DNA from: Propionibacteriaceae bacterium
Lineage (GTDB): Bacteria; Actinomycetota; Actinomycetes; Propionibacteriales; Propionibacteriaceae
Assembly: GCA_027492675.1 (NCBI GenBank)
Contig: JAPUEI010000086.1
Span: 1 to 64,000 of the forward strand
Reading direction: 5' to 3'
DNA length: 64,000 bases
Shown in pieces: positions 43,923 to 51,803 of this stretch (position 1 is the first letter of the stretch; every line of letters begins with the position of its first letter). The position numbers and the translations under genes were made by a program. A model generated the notes under the pieces. It saw only the letters and a program-made list of their open reading frames with translations. It ran no database searches and was not told where the DNA came from.

Positions 43923-43998
43923 TTATCCACCGTCTGCCTCGCTGAGAAGCCGGAAATACTCACACCCTGTCCACATACCGTGCACCGATTCGTCCACA
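43923..43998 (+). other. DnaA-box-like cluster, copy 2 (three nonamers)
   Basis: TTATCCACC at 43923, CTGTCCACA at 43967 and TCGTCCACA at 43990 each differ by one base from TT(G/A)TCCACA and share the orientation of the copy 1 set. The last lies seven bases from the stop of the ferredoxin reductase gene (minus strand, 44005). Confidence 0.5.
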
Positions 43999-44004
43999 GG
44001 TGCC

Positions 44005-45354
44005 TCACCTCGGGTCGGAGGCCTCGCCCGGCGTCCGTCGCGCCCGAGCGATCTCCAGCAGCTCCGACCAGGCCTCGATCTTCGTCCTGGCCCTGCCACG
44101 GCTCGCGCCGAGGGTGGACTCCGCCGCGTCGATGCGCTCCCAGTCGCCGTACGAGGTGGGCTGGAGGCCGAGTCTGCGCCACAGGGCGTCGACGGGCTCG
44201 ATCGAGGGTCCGGTGGTCTCCAGGTCCGCGAGCAGGGCCTCCACGGTCTCGGCCGCGTCGTGCTTGTTCGTGCCGATCACGCCCGTCGGTCCGCGCTTGA
44301 TCCAGCCGACCACGTACTCCCGCGGCCGTACCGCGCCGGTCACCTCGGTCACCCGGCCGACGACGTGCGGGATCACGTGCCGCGCCTCGTCGAACGGCAC
44401 GTCAGGCAGCGGCCGCGCGCGGTAGCCAATCGCTCGAAGCACCAGCTCGCACGGCACTCGCCGCTCCACGCCCGTGCCGACCAGACGCCCATCCTCGTCG
44501 AGCCGCGTGCCCTCGAGCACGATCGCCGTCACCCGGTCGGCTCCTTCGATCCGCACCGGCCGCGCCCAGAACGCGAGGTGCAACCGGCGCGTCGCCCCCG
44601 GCACCACGCGCTGCTGCGCCTCCCGCAGCGCCTCCACGTTGCCCCGGACGCGACGATCGAGGTCGGTCTCGTCGATCTCGTCCAGCCCCGCGTCGTACAG
44701 CACGGGCTGTACGTCGGGGAGCGTGAGCAGCTCGCGCAGCTCGTGGGTGGTGAACGAGGCGTGCAGCGGTCCGCGGCGACCCACGAGCCAGACATCCTCG
44801 ATCCGATGCCCACGCAGCTCGTCGAGCACCGCGCTGGGCATGTCGGTCGTCGCCAGTTCGTCGTGGTCCTTGCAGAGGATGCGGGACACGTCCACGGCCA
44901 CGTTGCCGACACCCACGGTGACCGCCGTCCGGACGTCACCGAGGAACTGTACGGACGCGTCCGGGTGCCCCGAGTACCAGGCGACGAAGGCTCGCGCCGA
45001 CTCGCTGCCGGGCAGCTGCTCACCCGGGATCGCCATCCCGATGTCGTCGGCGGCGCCCACCGCGTAGATCACCGCGTCGTACGCGCCCAGCAGGTCGGTG
45101 CGCGTCACGTCCGTACCGAACTCCACCAGCCCGACGAACCGCGTCTGACCGGTCGCGAACACCTTGGCCAACGAGTCGGCGACGCCCTTCATCGCGATGT
45201 GATCGGGCGCGACCCCGTACCGCAGCAGCCCGTAGGGCGTGGGCAGCCGGTCGTACAGGTCGACCTGCACGTCGGACTGCCGCGTCAACGCCTGGGCGGC
45301 GAAAATGCCCGACGGGCCGGCGCCGACGATGGCCACGCGTCTGGGCTGCGACAT
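44005..45354 (-). CDS. Ferredoxin/adrenodoxin-type NADP+ reductase (FprA-like)
   Basis: The FAD enzyme moves electrons between NADPH and ferredoxin. The FAD motif is VAIVGAGPSGIFAAQAL (about 7-23), then PTPYGLLRYGVAPDH (about 38-52). The NADP motif is VGVGNVAVDVSRIL, and the C-terminal flavin contact is VVGWIKRGPTGVIGTNKHDA. The 449-aa length equals mycobacterial FprA/adrenodoxin reductase. The start is leaderless: TACGAT (plus-strand 45361-45366), six bases, ATG. It may serve cytochromes P450 or other ferredoxin users elsewhere; none is in the window. Confidence 0.93.
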   Translation of the reverse strand: MSQPRRVAIVGAGPSGIFAAQALTRQSDVQVDLYDRLPTPYGLLRYGVAPDHIAMKGVADSLAKVFATGQTRFVGLVEFGTDVTRTDLLGAYDAVIYAVGAADDIGMAIPGEQLPGSESARAFVAWYSGHPDASVQFLGDVRTAVTVGVGNVAVDVSRILCKDHDELATTDMPSAVLDELRGHRIEDVWLVGRRGPLHASFTTHELRELLTLPDVQPVLYDAGLDEIDETDLDRRVRGNVEALREAQQRVVPGATRRLHLAFWARPVRIEGADRVTAIVLEGTRLDEDGRLVGTGVERRVPCELVLRAIGYRARPLPDVPFDEARHVIPHVVGRVTEVTGAVRPREYVVGWIKRGPTGVIGTNKHDAAETVEALLADLETTGPSIEPVDALWRRLGLQPTSYGDWERIDAAESTLGASRGRARTKIEAWSELLEIARARRTPGEASDPR

Positions 45355-45418
45355 GGCCGCATCGTACGTGCCAGGCAGCGCCGCCGACAGAGATCGACGT
45401 ACGGGCGTGGCGTGGCGC

Positions 45419-45760
45419 CTAGGCCGGTTGCCGCGCGCCGTCGAGGAGGGCGGCGAGCTCGGCGAGCGCCTCGTGGCGCGCCCAGTAGTAGACGAAGGTC
45501 CCTCGCCGTTCGCAGTCGACCAGGCCCGCCTCACGCAGTGTCTTCAGGTGATGCGAGATGGTGGCCGATGACAGGGTGAACGCCGGGGCGATCTCGCACA
45601 CGCAGAGCTCGGGTACGGCCGCGATCATGGCTGCCATCCGCAGCCGCGCCGGGTCTCCGAGCGCCTTGAACATGCCGGCCATACGGTCGGTCTCCTGCGA
45701 CGCCTCCGCATCAGGTAGGCGGCTCGCGGGGGCCGCGCAACACGTTGAGGCATCGTTCAT
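45419..45760 (-). CDS. arsR: ArsR/SmtB-family arsenite-responsive repressor
   Basis: The 113-aa winged-helix repressor has a metal site Cys53-Val-Cys55 in ELCVCEI, the classic alpha-3 arsenic sensor motif. Extra cysteines occur at the N terminus (STCCAAP) and in the late VDCERRG, one of which may supply a third ligand. The recognition helix is SSATISHHLKTLREAGLV. It is divergent from arsM, and the gap holds a 9-bp inverted repeat. Arsenite binding should release it and turn on arsM-arsC. Confidence 0.92.
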   Translation of the reverse strand: MNDASTCCAAPASRLPDAEASQETDRMAGMFKALGDPARLRMAAMIAAVPELCVCEIAPAFTLSSATISHHLKTLREAGLVDCERRGTFVYYWARHEALAELAALLDGARQPA

Positions 45761-45780
45761 GGGTCCTATCTTGACAGATG

Positions 45781-45817
45781 TCGAATCAAGCGGCCAGGCT
45801 ATGGATCGTTGATTCGA
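45781..45817. promoter_or_regulatory. Likely ArsR operator
   Basis: TCGAATCAA (45781-45789) and TTGATTCGA (45809-45817) form a perfect 9-bp inverted repeat with a 19-base spacer, between the arsR start and the arsM start. ATCAA/TTGAT half-sites are typical of ArsR operators. Confidence 0.82.
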
Positions 45818-45841
45818 TGACCATCGATACAAGGAGAGCGA

Positions 45842-46711
45842 ATGACCACCGAACCGTCGATCCTCGAGGTCGTAGCCCAGCGGTACGGAGCGGCCGCCCG
45901 GACACAGCTGCAGCTGTTGGACACCTCCGCGTCGAGCTGCTGCGGTGGCGGCGGATGCTGTGGGGAGTCGGCCAAGACGGCGACCATCAACGCCGTCGAC
46001 CCGATCTCCCGTGATCTGTACGACCCGGACACTCCCTTCGACGCGGCGCTCGCCGCCTCACTGGGATGTGGCAACCCGACCGCGCTGGCTGAGCTCCACC
46101 CCGGCGAGGTCGTCCTGGACCTGGGCTCCGGCGGAGGGCTCGACGTCCTGCTCTCTGCGCGCCGCGTCTCGCCCGACGGCCACGCGTACGGCCTCGACAT
46201 GACCGACGACATGCTGGCGCTGGCCCGCCGCAACCAGGCCGACTCCGGGGTCACCAACGCCACCTTCCTCAAGGGCCAGATCGAGTCCGTACCCCTGCCT
46301 GACGCCTCCGTCGACGTGGTCATCTCCAACTGCGTGATCAACCTGTCGCCGGACAAGGACGCCGTGCTGAGCGAGGCGTTCCGCGTACTCCGTCCGGGCG
46401 GCCGGTTCGCCGTCTCTGACATCGTGCTGCTCCGCGACATCCCCGAGGCGCTCCGCGGCGTCATGGCCCTGTGGACCGGCTGCATCTCCGGGGCGCTGCG
46501 CGACAGCGACTACCTCGACCGGCTCAGCAGCGCCGGGTTCGACGACCCGAGCATCCAGATCACCCGTACGTACCGGCGGGGCGAGCTCGACGAGCTCGCG
46601 GGATCGCTCGAGCCCGCCCAGCTGCCCGTCGGCATGACGATGGCCGAGGCCGTCGACGCTCTCGATGGCGCGTTCGCCAGCGGTTTCGTCCGCGCCACCA
46701 AGCCCGCCTGA
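45842..46711 (+). CDS. arsM: Arsenite S-adenosylmethionine methyltransferase
   Basis: ArsM methylates As(III), giving methylated and partly volatile arsenicals. The 289-aa protein has motif I VLDLGSGGGLDVL (about 90-102) and conserved cysteines: the N-terminal CCGGGGCCG cluster (about 34-42), the Cys in SNCVINL, and the Cys in WTGCISGAL. These thiols bind arsenite in the family. AAGGAGAGCG precedes the ATG. It is the first gene after the ArsR operator and 12 bases before arsC. Confidence 0.93.
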   Translation: MTTEPSILEVVAQRYGAAARTQLQLLDTSASSCCGGGGCCGESAKTATINAVDPISRDLYDPDTPFDAALAASLGCGNPTALAELHPGEVVLDLGSGGGLDVLLSARRVSPDGHAYGLDMTDDMLALARRNQADSGVTNATFLKGQIESVPLPDASVDVVISNCVINLSPDKDAVLSEAFRVLRPGGRFAVSDIVLLRDIPEALRGVMALWTGCISGALRDSDYLDRLSSAGFDDPSIQITRTYRRGELDELAGSLEPAQLPVGMTMAEAVDALDGAFASGFVRATKPA

Positions 46712-46723
46712 AAGGACAGCTCC

Positions 46724-47122
46724 ATGCTCAAGCCATCCATCCTCTTCGTCTGCATCCACAACGCGGGGCGGTCCCAGATGGCGGCCGCCTACGCCCACCA
46801 CCTGTCGGGAGGGGCCGTCGAGGTCCGCTCGGCAGGGTCGGCGCCGGCGGACTCCATCAACCCCGCCGTACGGGAGGTCATGCTCGAAGAGGGCATCGAC
46901 ATCTCCGGGGAGAAGCCCAAGATCCTCACGCCCGACGCCGTACAGGCCTCTGATGTGGTCGTGACCATGGGCTGTGGCGACACCTGTCCGTACTATCCGG
47001 GGAAGCGTTACGAGGACTGGACGCTCGACGATCCGGCCGGTCAGGGGGTCGACGCCATCCGCCCGATCCGGGACGAGATCAAGGCCCGGGTGCAGTCGTT
47101 GGTCGATGAGCTGCTCGGGTGA
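46724..47122 (+). CDS. arsC: Arsenate reductase, low-molecular-weight phosphatase type
   Basis: The 132-aa enzyme has the P-loop CX5R as Cys10-IHNAGR-Ser17 and two further redox cysteines, Cys84 and Cys88 (MGCGDTCPYYPGK). It should reduce As(V) to As(III) with thioredoxin or mycothiol/mycoredoxin as partner. AAAGGACAGCTCC lies before the ATG. With arsM it forms a reduce-then-methylate pair. No arsB or acr3 pump is next to it. Confidence 0.92.
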   Translation: MLKPSILFVCIHNAGRSQMAAAYAHHLSGGAVEVRSAGSAPADSINPAVREVMLEEGIDISGEKPKILTPDAVQASDVVVTMGCGDTCPYYPGKRYEDWTLDDPAGQGVDAIRPIRDEIKARVQSLVDELLG

Positions 47123-47158
47123 CGGGACGCGTCGGGTAGGTCGCTAGCATCGGTTGAC

Positions 47159-48508
47159 GTGCCCATAGCCGATTTCCTCGACGCCGCCGCCGCTGATCCG
47201 CGCGTCAACCTCCACTCGCTCATCGTCCGCAACCCGACGGGGATCCTCGCCGAGGCGTACTGGGCGCCGTACACCTCCACCGACGAGCAGCTCGTCTACT
47301 CGGTGAGCAAGACGTTCTCCGCGACCGCGGTGGGGTTCGCGGTCGCCGAGGGGCTGGTCCACCTCGAGGACCGGGTCGTCGACCTCATCGAGCCGCCGTT
47401 CCCCGTCGACGGCCGGCGGCGTGAGATCACGCTGCACCACCTGCTGTCGATGACGACCGGGCACGACGCCGACACCTTGGACCAGACGCCCGGCGGGGTG
47501 GGCGACATCGCACGACAGTTTTGGGGTACGGATCCGCAGACGCCCGTCGGCTCCCGCCACGTCTACAACAACGGCGCCAGCTGGGCGCTCGGCGAGGTCG
47601 TCCGGAAGGCGTCGGGCCAGTCCCTGGTCGAGTACCTCCGACCCCGTCTGCTCGAGCCGCTCGGCGTCGACCTCACGTGGGACACCGATCCGTACGGACG
47701 CGAGCTGGGCTTCTCCGGCGTCCACATCGCCACGCGCACGCTCGCCGCGATGGGCCAGCTGTACGCATCGGACGGTCGCTGGGAGGGTCGGCAGGTGCTG
47801 CCCGCCGGTTGGGCCGCGCTCGTCGGTACTTGCCACACGCCCACTACCGAGCCGAACCCGGAGTGGAACCTCGGCTACGGCTACCAGGTCTGGATGGGCC
47901 GCGACGGGTTCCGCCTCGACGGCGCCTACGGCCAGTACGCCTTCGTGCTCCCCGAGTCGCAGACCGCGATCGCGATCATGGCCGCGCAGGCCGTCGAGTC
48001 GCAACCGGTGATCGACCTGGTCTGGCAGCACCTCGTACCTCACCTCAGCGAGACCCCGACCCCAGAGCTCAGCGAACGGATGGCCACGCTCGCCCTGCCG
48101 ACGCCGCGGGACTCCGGCGTGTACGGGACGTGGCTGCACGCCGGACCCGTACCGGTCGCACGGTCGTTGGCGGTGGGCGTCGAACAGTTCCACCTGCCCG
48201 ACCTCGCCGACCTGGCCGTCACCCGCGACGAGGACGGGTTCTCGGTGTCGTTCGTGCTCGAGGGCCGTCGCACCACGCTGGTCACGGCCGGCGGCTGGCA
48301 GCGGCAGAGCATCGACGCGCCGTCCGGGGTGGTGCCGGTCGCGCTGGCGGCGGGTGTCAGCTCGCGTGGCGGGGTGCGGCTGCTGCTGTGCGTGACCGAC
48401 ACGCCGCACGTGCTGATCATCGACGTGCTGGACTCACAGGCCGGGATGGCATGGCAGACGACGCCGCTGCACGGACCTCGGCTGGGAGACCTCGCCTCGC
48501 GGCCGTGA
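47159..48508 (+). CDS. Serine hydrolase, class C beta-lactamase/DD-peptidase fold
   Basis: The 449-aa protein has the SXXK motif Ser48-Val-Ser-Lys51 and the YXN motif in HVYNNGASWALGE. The third motif is likely HxG-like in the LDGAYGQYAF region. There is no signal peptide, so it is probably a cytosolic esterase/peptidase of the EstB group rather than a resistance enzyme. The last ~130 residues form a lipocalin-like or regulatory extension seen in some family members. The GTG at 47159 follows TAGCAT (47145-47150) by eight bases. Confidence 0.84.
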   Translation: MPIADFLDAAAADPRVNLHSLIVRNPTGILAEAYWAPYTSTDEQLVYSVSKTFSATAVGFAVAEGLVHLEDRVVDLIEPPFPVDGRRREITLHHLLSMTTGHDADTLDQTPGGVGDIARQFWGTDPQTPVGSRHVYNNGASWALGEVVRKASGQSLVEYLRPRLLEPLGVDLTWDTDPYGRELGFSGVHIATRTLAAMGQLYASDGRWEGRQVLPAGWAALVGTCHTPTTEPNPEWNLGYGYQVWMGRDGFRLDGAYGQYAFVLPESQTAIAIMAAQAVESQPVIDLVWQHLVPHLSETPTPELSERMATLALPTPRDSGVYGTWLHAGPVPVARSLAVGVEQFHLPDLADLAVTRDEDGFSVSFVLEGRRTTLVTAGGWQRQSIDAPSGVVPVALAAGVSSRGGVRLLLCVTDTPHVLIIDVLDSQAGMAWQTTPLHGPRLGDLASRP

Positions 48509-48514
48509 GTGCGG

Positions 48515-48697
48515 TCAGTCCTTCGTCGGAGCCTCGGTCTGCTTCTTCACCGGGATCTTGATGTGGCCAGAGGCCAGATCGACGCGTCCCAGACCGTCGG
48601 CCCCCTCGGGGGTGTCGACGACGAAGACCTTCTCGAGCTCGCGCTGCTCACGCTGGTAGCGCAGGCTCGGCTGGATGATCTCGAGCGGATTGGTCAC
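48515..48697 (-). CDS. Small hypothetical protein, 60 aa
   Basis: I do not recognise this protein. Its sequence includes PLEIIQPSLRYQREQRELEK and ends in a Lys-rich IKIPVKKQTE tail, with no cysteine, signal or membrane helix. The GTG at 48697 is favoured because GAGGAGG lies six to seven bases upstream; an earlier GTG at 48703 would overlap that site. Its stop is seven bases from the stop of the convergent serine hydrolase gene. Confidence 0.55.
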   Translation of the reverse strand: MTNPLEIIQPSLRYQREQRELEKVFVVDTPEGADGLGRVDLASGHIKIPVKKQTEAPTKD

Positions 48698-48760
48698 GTC
48701 CACCTCCTCGGCATCCTCCAGTCTGCCCTACGACGTCAATCTCGGACACCGACACGGCAC

Positions 48761-48789
48761 GAGGCCCGCAGCGTGCTGCTGCGGGCCTC
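48761..48789 (-). terminator. Strong hairpin terminator
   Basis: GAGGCCCGCAGC (48761-48772) and GCTGCGGGCCTC (48778-48789) form a perfect 12-bp stem with a 5-base loop. It lies 26 bases past the stop of the gene at 48815 on the minus strand. No T run follows, which is usual in GC-rich actinobacteria. Confidence 0.8.
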
Positions 48790-48814
48790 ATGAGTCGCAC
48801 GGGGTCGGGCTGGG

Positions 48815-49360
48815 TCAGTCGGCGACGATGAAGGCGCCGGTCTTGTCAGCCAGGGCCTGCAGCGAGGCGCGACCGGGCGTGCCGTCCGCGTCGGCGCCGG
48901 AGTAGCCGAGGGACTCCTGGAAGCGGGCGTACGCGGCCTTGAAGCCCGTGCCGAGCGCGCCGTCGACCGCACCCGTGTCGCCGACCACCGAGGCGAGGGC
49001 CTGCTCCACGATGAGGCCGGCTGCCTTGTTGAGGCCGTCACCGGTGGCGACGGACGGATCTGCGTCGTGAGCGACCATCGCCTGAAGACCCGCGAGGGAG
49101 ATCGTGGGCTTGGCCGCGGCGGCCTGCTCAGCAGCCGTGGCTGCCTCCATGGCGGCGGTCTGCTCGGCGACCCGAGCCTGCGCCTCGGCCTGCGACGTGG
49201 CCTCGGCCTCAGCGGCGACCGCAGCGTTCGCGGCGTCCATCGCGGCCTGGTTCTGGGCGGCGATCGAGTCGGCGGCGGCCTGGTCGGCCGCTGCCTGCTG
49301 AGCGGCAGCCTTCTCGTCCTCGTTGGAGAACGTGTCCTTGATCTTGTCGAAGAGGTTCAT
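48815..49360 (-). CDS. Ala/Gln-rich protein with peptidoglycan-binding-like C terminus
   Basis: The 181-aa protein starts with an amphipathic segment (MNLFDKIKDTFSNEDEK), followed by a long Ala/Gln/Glu helical stretch (about 17-85), probably coiled. The C-terminal half resembles a PG-binding-1-like fold: GTGFKAAYARFQESLGYSG, ADADGTPGRASLQALADK. No signal peptide is visible, so either it acts inside the cell or export is non-classical. GAAAGAGTGATGCG lies before the ATG, and a strong hairpin follows the gene, so it is a single-gene unit. Confidence 0.65.
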   Translation of the reverse strand: MNLFDKIKDTFSNEDEKAAAQQAAADQAAADSIAAQNQAAMDAANAAVAAEAEATSQAEAQARVAEQTAAMEAATAAEQAAAAKPTISLAGLQAMVAHDADPSVATGDGLNKAAGLIVEQALASVVGDTGAVDGALGTGFKAAYARFQESLGYSGADADGTPGRASLQALADKTGAFIVAD

Positions 49361-49627
49361 CGCATCACTCTTTCCTCTAGGACAGGGGCGGGCGCACACT
49401 GCCCAGGGCAACCCCCGTCGGTAGCGGCCCACCGTACCGGTCCGGAGGTCTCGTCGCAGTCCTCCCGGAAGTTCGCTTCAAGTGGAGGAGAGCGCTTCCG
49501 CCACGCTCCCGTACCTCTCTGGGCGGTGTTCATGATGACCTTGTCATCTTCCTCGCCGGTGTCGACGTCCCTCCCTACTGTCTGGGTCGTGGCCTTCTGG
49601 AGAGGCCGCCAGGGGGAAGGACAAGCC

Positions 49628-50395
49628 GTGGGGATCTTCAGCTGGTTGCGCGGGGGGTCGACGATGGTCGATACCGCCGAGTACGGGCGCTTCGGCGTCG
49701 GCCGTGATCTCAAGGCGCTGCCGCGCACCATCGTCAAGGATCTCGACTTCTTCGGTCGCTTCTGGATCCGTCGCGCCGAGGCCGCCCCCCTCGCCGAGGA
49801 CCGGGCGCTCGACCTGTGCGCCGACCTCGAGATCTACGCCAAGTCCGATCCCGCCCGCTTCTGCCACGAGCTTCGGCTGGTCGCCGAGCCGATCGGCGGA
49901 TGGGTCGAGTACGGCGCGATCCGCCTCATCGCCGAGCTCCTCGGTGGCATCGAGACCCCTGACACCGACTACCTCATGGAGTCGAGCCTGGCGTTCCTGC
50001 GGATGCGTACCATCCCGTGGAGCAACCTGTCCTCGGACGCCCACACGTGGTGGCTGTCCAACCTTGCCGGCGTGGCATGGCTGCCCCCCAAGCAGGTCCC
50101 GCTGCGCGGCGCCTCTCCGTTCACCGATGTCCGCTTCGGCGAGGAGCGCGTGCTCGCCCGCATCGAGTTCAACTCCAGCACGTTCATCTGCCGTCGTGAG
50201 GGCTACGAGTACGTCGTCGTGCAGCAGTACCCGGGCCCCGACGAGTACAGCGAGCCGATCGAGTTCGTCGACGAGCGCTCCACCGACATGTACGACCTGT
50301 ACGTCAAGGTCGGCCGCGGCTTCACCAGCCAGCCTGATTGGGTCGACGCGCAGCTCGCCCCCTTCGTCACCGTGCACCGCGGCGACTTCCGCTGA
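49628..50395 (+). CDS. Hypothetical protein, 255 aa
   Basis: I do not recognise this protein. It is a soluble mixed alpha/beta sequence rich in Trp and Tyr (FWIRRAEAAPLAEDRALDLC, WWLSNLAGVAW, EYVVVQQYPGPDEYSEP) with no signal or membrane segment. GAAGGACAAGCC precedes the GTG at 49628; an ATG at 49664 is an alternative. In the gap 49361-49627 I see only a short dyad GATGAC-CTT-GTCATC at 49534-49548 and a promoter-like TACTGT at 49576-49581. Confidence 0.7.
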   Translation: MGIFSWLRGGSTMVDTAEYGRFGVGRDLKALPRTIVKDLDFFGRFWIRRAEAAPLAEDRALDLCADLEIYAKSDPARFCHELRLVAEPIGGWVEYGAIRLIAELLGGIETPDTDYLMESSLAFLRMRTIPWSNLSSDAHTWWLSNLAGVAWLPPKQVPLRGASPFTDVRFGEERVLARIEFNSSTFICRREGYEYVVVQQYPGPDEYSEPIEFVDERSTDMYDLYVKVGRGFTSQPDWVDAQLAPFVTVHRGDFR

Positions 50396-50475
50396 TCCTC
50401 TGACCTCGCGCCCGTCGGCGTCCCCGGAGGCGTGGCCCTTTCCTCGCGTGACCTGAGCCAATAGCGTTCGGCGCC

Positions 50476-51213
50476 ATGGGCTTCTTCAGCGTCGCGTGGT
50501 CCGGCGCCCCGTTCGTCATGCTGTCCGCGCCGCACGTCGCCGCGCTGCTCGGCCTGATCCTGGTCAACGTCGCTCTGAGCCGGTTCTCCCGGTCATCGGA
50601 GACCGTCACGCGCCGGATCCGCATCGGCATCGTCGCGGTCCTGTGGACCAACGAGGTGATCTGGCACGTGTGGCTGATGCGCTCGGGCACCTGGGACCTC
50701 CAGCACGCGCTGCCCCTGGAGCTGTGCTCGATCTTCGTCTGGGTCGGCGGCGCGATGCTGCTGACACGATCGCGGGTGCTGTACGACCTCACGTACTTCC
50801 TCGGCGCGGCCGGCGCACTGCAGGCGCTCGCCACCCCGAACATCGGCGTCTACGGGTTCCCTCACTACCGCTACTGGGCGTTCTTCATCTCCCACGGGCT
50901 GATCGTCACGACGGTCGCCTGGATGACGTACGGGGAGGGATTCCGGCCCACGTGGCGCTCGCTGGTCAGGTCCGTCGTGGCCGGAGCAGCCCTGATGGGC
51001 GTCGTGCTGGGGATCGACCTCGCCCTCGGAGCGAACTACATGTTCCTGGGCCACAAGCCGGACACCGCGAGCTTGCTCGACGCACTGCCGGCGTGGCCGT
51101 ACTACCTTCCCTGGCTGCTCGTCGTGGGAGTGGTGATGTTCGCGGCGATGTACGCGCCGTGGGAGATCGCCGATCGCCTGCGTGCGCGGAAGAATCGCGC
51201 GGTGAGGGTGTAG
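50476..51213 (+). CDS. TIGR02206/YwaF-like integral membrane protein
   Basis: The 245-aa protein has seven membrane segments. It carries the conserved features of the TIGR02206 group related to eukaryotic TMEM164: LQHALPLELCSIFVW (His and Cys), the Asn/Gly-rich PNIGVYGFPHYRYW and FFISHGLIV (His). TMEM164 is a Cys-dependent acyltransferase, but for the bacterial proteins the reaction is unproven. TAGCGT at 50462-50467 precedes the ATG by eight bases, near-leaderless. Confidence 0.82.
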   Translation: MGFFSVAWSGAPFVMLSAPHVAALLGLILVNVALSRFSRSSETVTRRIRIGIVAVLWTNEVIWHVWLMRSGTWDLQHALPLELCSIFVWVGGAMLLTRSRVLYDLTYFLGAAGALQALATPNIGVYGFPHYRYWAFFISHGLIVTTVAWMTYGEGFRPTWRSLVRSVVAGAALMGVVLGIDLALGANYMFLGHKPDTASLLDALPAWPYYLPWLLVVGVVMFAAMYAPWEIADRLRARKNRAVRV

Positions 51214-51301
51214 TTCGCTATAGATCAAGGCCGACGCGCTCTCGCACTACTGCCGTGCGAACCGTCAGCCCGCTAACGTGTGCCTCGGCGAGAGGAGAGC
51301 A

Positions 51302-51751
51302 ATGGATGCGGCTGCGTTGACCTGCGCCACCTGCAGGACCAAGAACCACGTGCCCTTCGTTGCCGACGACGCCCCCCGCTGCATCCAGTGCCAGGGATTC
51401 CTGCCGTGGATCACCGAGGCGACCGATGCCGATTTCAAGCTCGTTGCCGACAGCACCAACGTGGTCGTCTGCGTCGATCTGTGGGCGGCCTGGGCCCAGC
51501 CGAGCCGACTCGTCGGACCGCTGCTGGACCGCGTCGTGGCTGAGCGGGCGGGACGGGTGAAGCTCGTGCGGGTGAACGTGGAGAACGCGCGCCGCGTGCA
51601 GTCGAAGTTCGAGGCGAGGCTGATCCCGACGATGCTGCTGCTGTGGCGGGGCGAGGAGATCGGTCGCCACGCCGGTGCGCTGCAGCTCCCCCAGTTGCGC
51701 CGCTGGATCGACCAGGGCATCGCCACGGCCTTCCGCAAGCCGGTGGCCTGA
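51302..51751 (+). CDS. Thioredoxin-2-like protein lacking both catalytic cysteines
   Basis: The 149-aa protein has the N-terminal zinc ribbon of thioredoxin 2 (Cys8-X2-Cys11 and Cys27-X2-Cys30), then a thioredoxin fold with VVVCVDLWAAWAQPSRLV, VKLVRVNVENAR and the cis-proline segment EARLIPTMLLLWRGEE. The redox motif WCGPC is WAQPS (Ala65, Ser68), so it cannot do thiol-disulphide exchange at that site. A binding or chaperone role is likely. GAGAGGAGAGCA precedes the ATG. The AmmeMemoRadiSam genes follow after 52 bases. Confidence 0.86.
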   Translation: MDAAALTCATCRTKNHVPFVADDAPRCIQCQGFLPWITEATDADFKLVADSTNVVVCVDLWAAWAQPSRLVGPLLDRVVAERAGRVKLVRVNVENARRVQSKFEARLIPTMLLLWRGEEIGRHAGALQLPQLRRWIDQGIATAFRKPVA

Positions 51752-51803
51752 ACCACTCGTCTCGCCCCTCCCGGACCCCATGGGCCGTGACTAGATTGGG
51801 GTG

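Noticed and set aside
43312-43998. The DnaA-box block as the chromosome's oriC
   Set aside because: No dnaA, dnaN, recF, gyrB, rpmH or parAB genes lie nearby, and the nonamers are imperfect. It is reported as a DnaA-box-like cluster only.
43165-44300. Possible genes inside the noncoding block 43107-44004
   Set aside because: Open frames there are short, lack ribosome sites and known motifs, overlap each other in all frames, and span the duplicated hairpins.
47159-48508. Beta-lactam resistance gene
   Set aside because: The SXXK and YXN motifs are present, but the protein has no signal peptide and looks like a cytosolic esterase/peptidase of the same fold.
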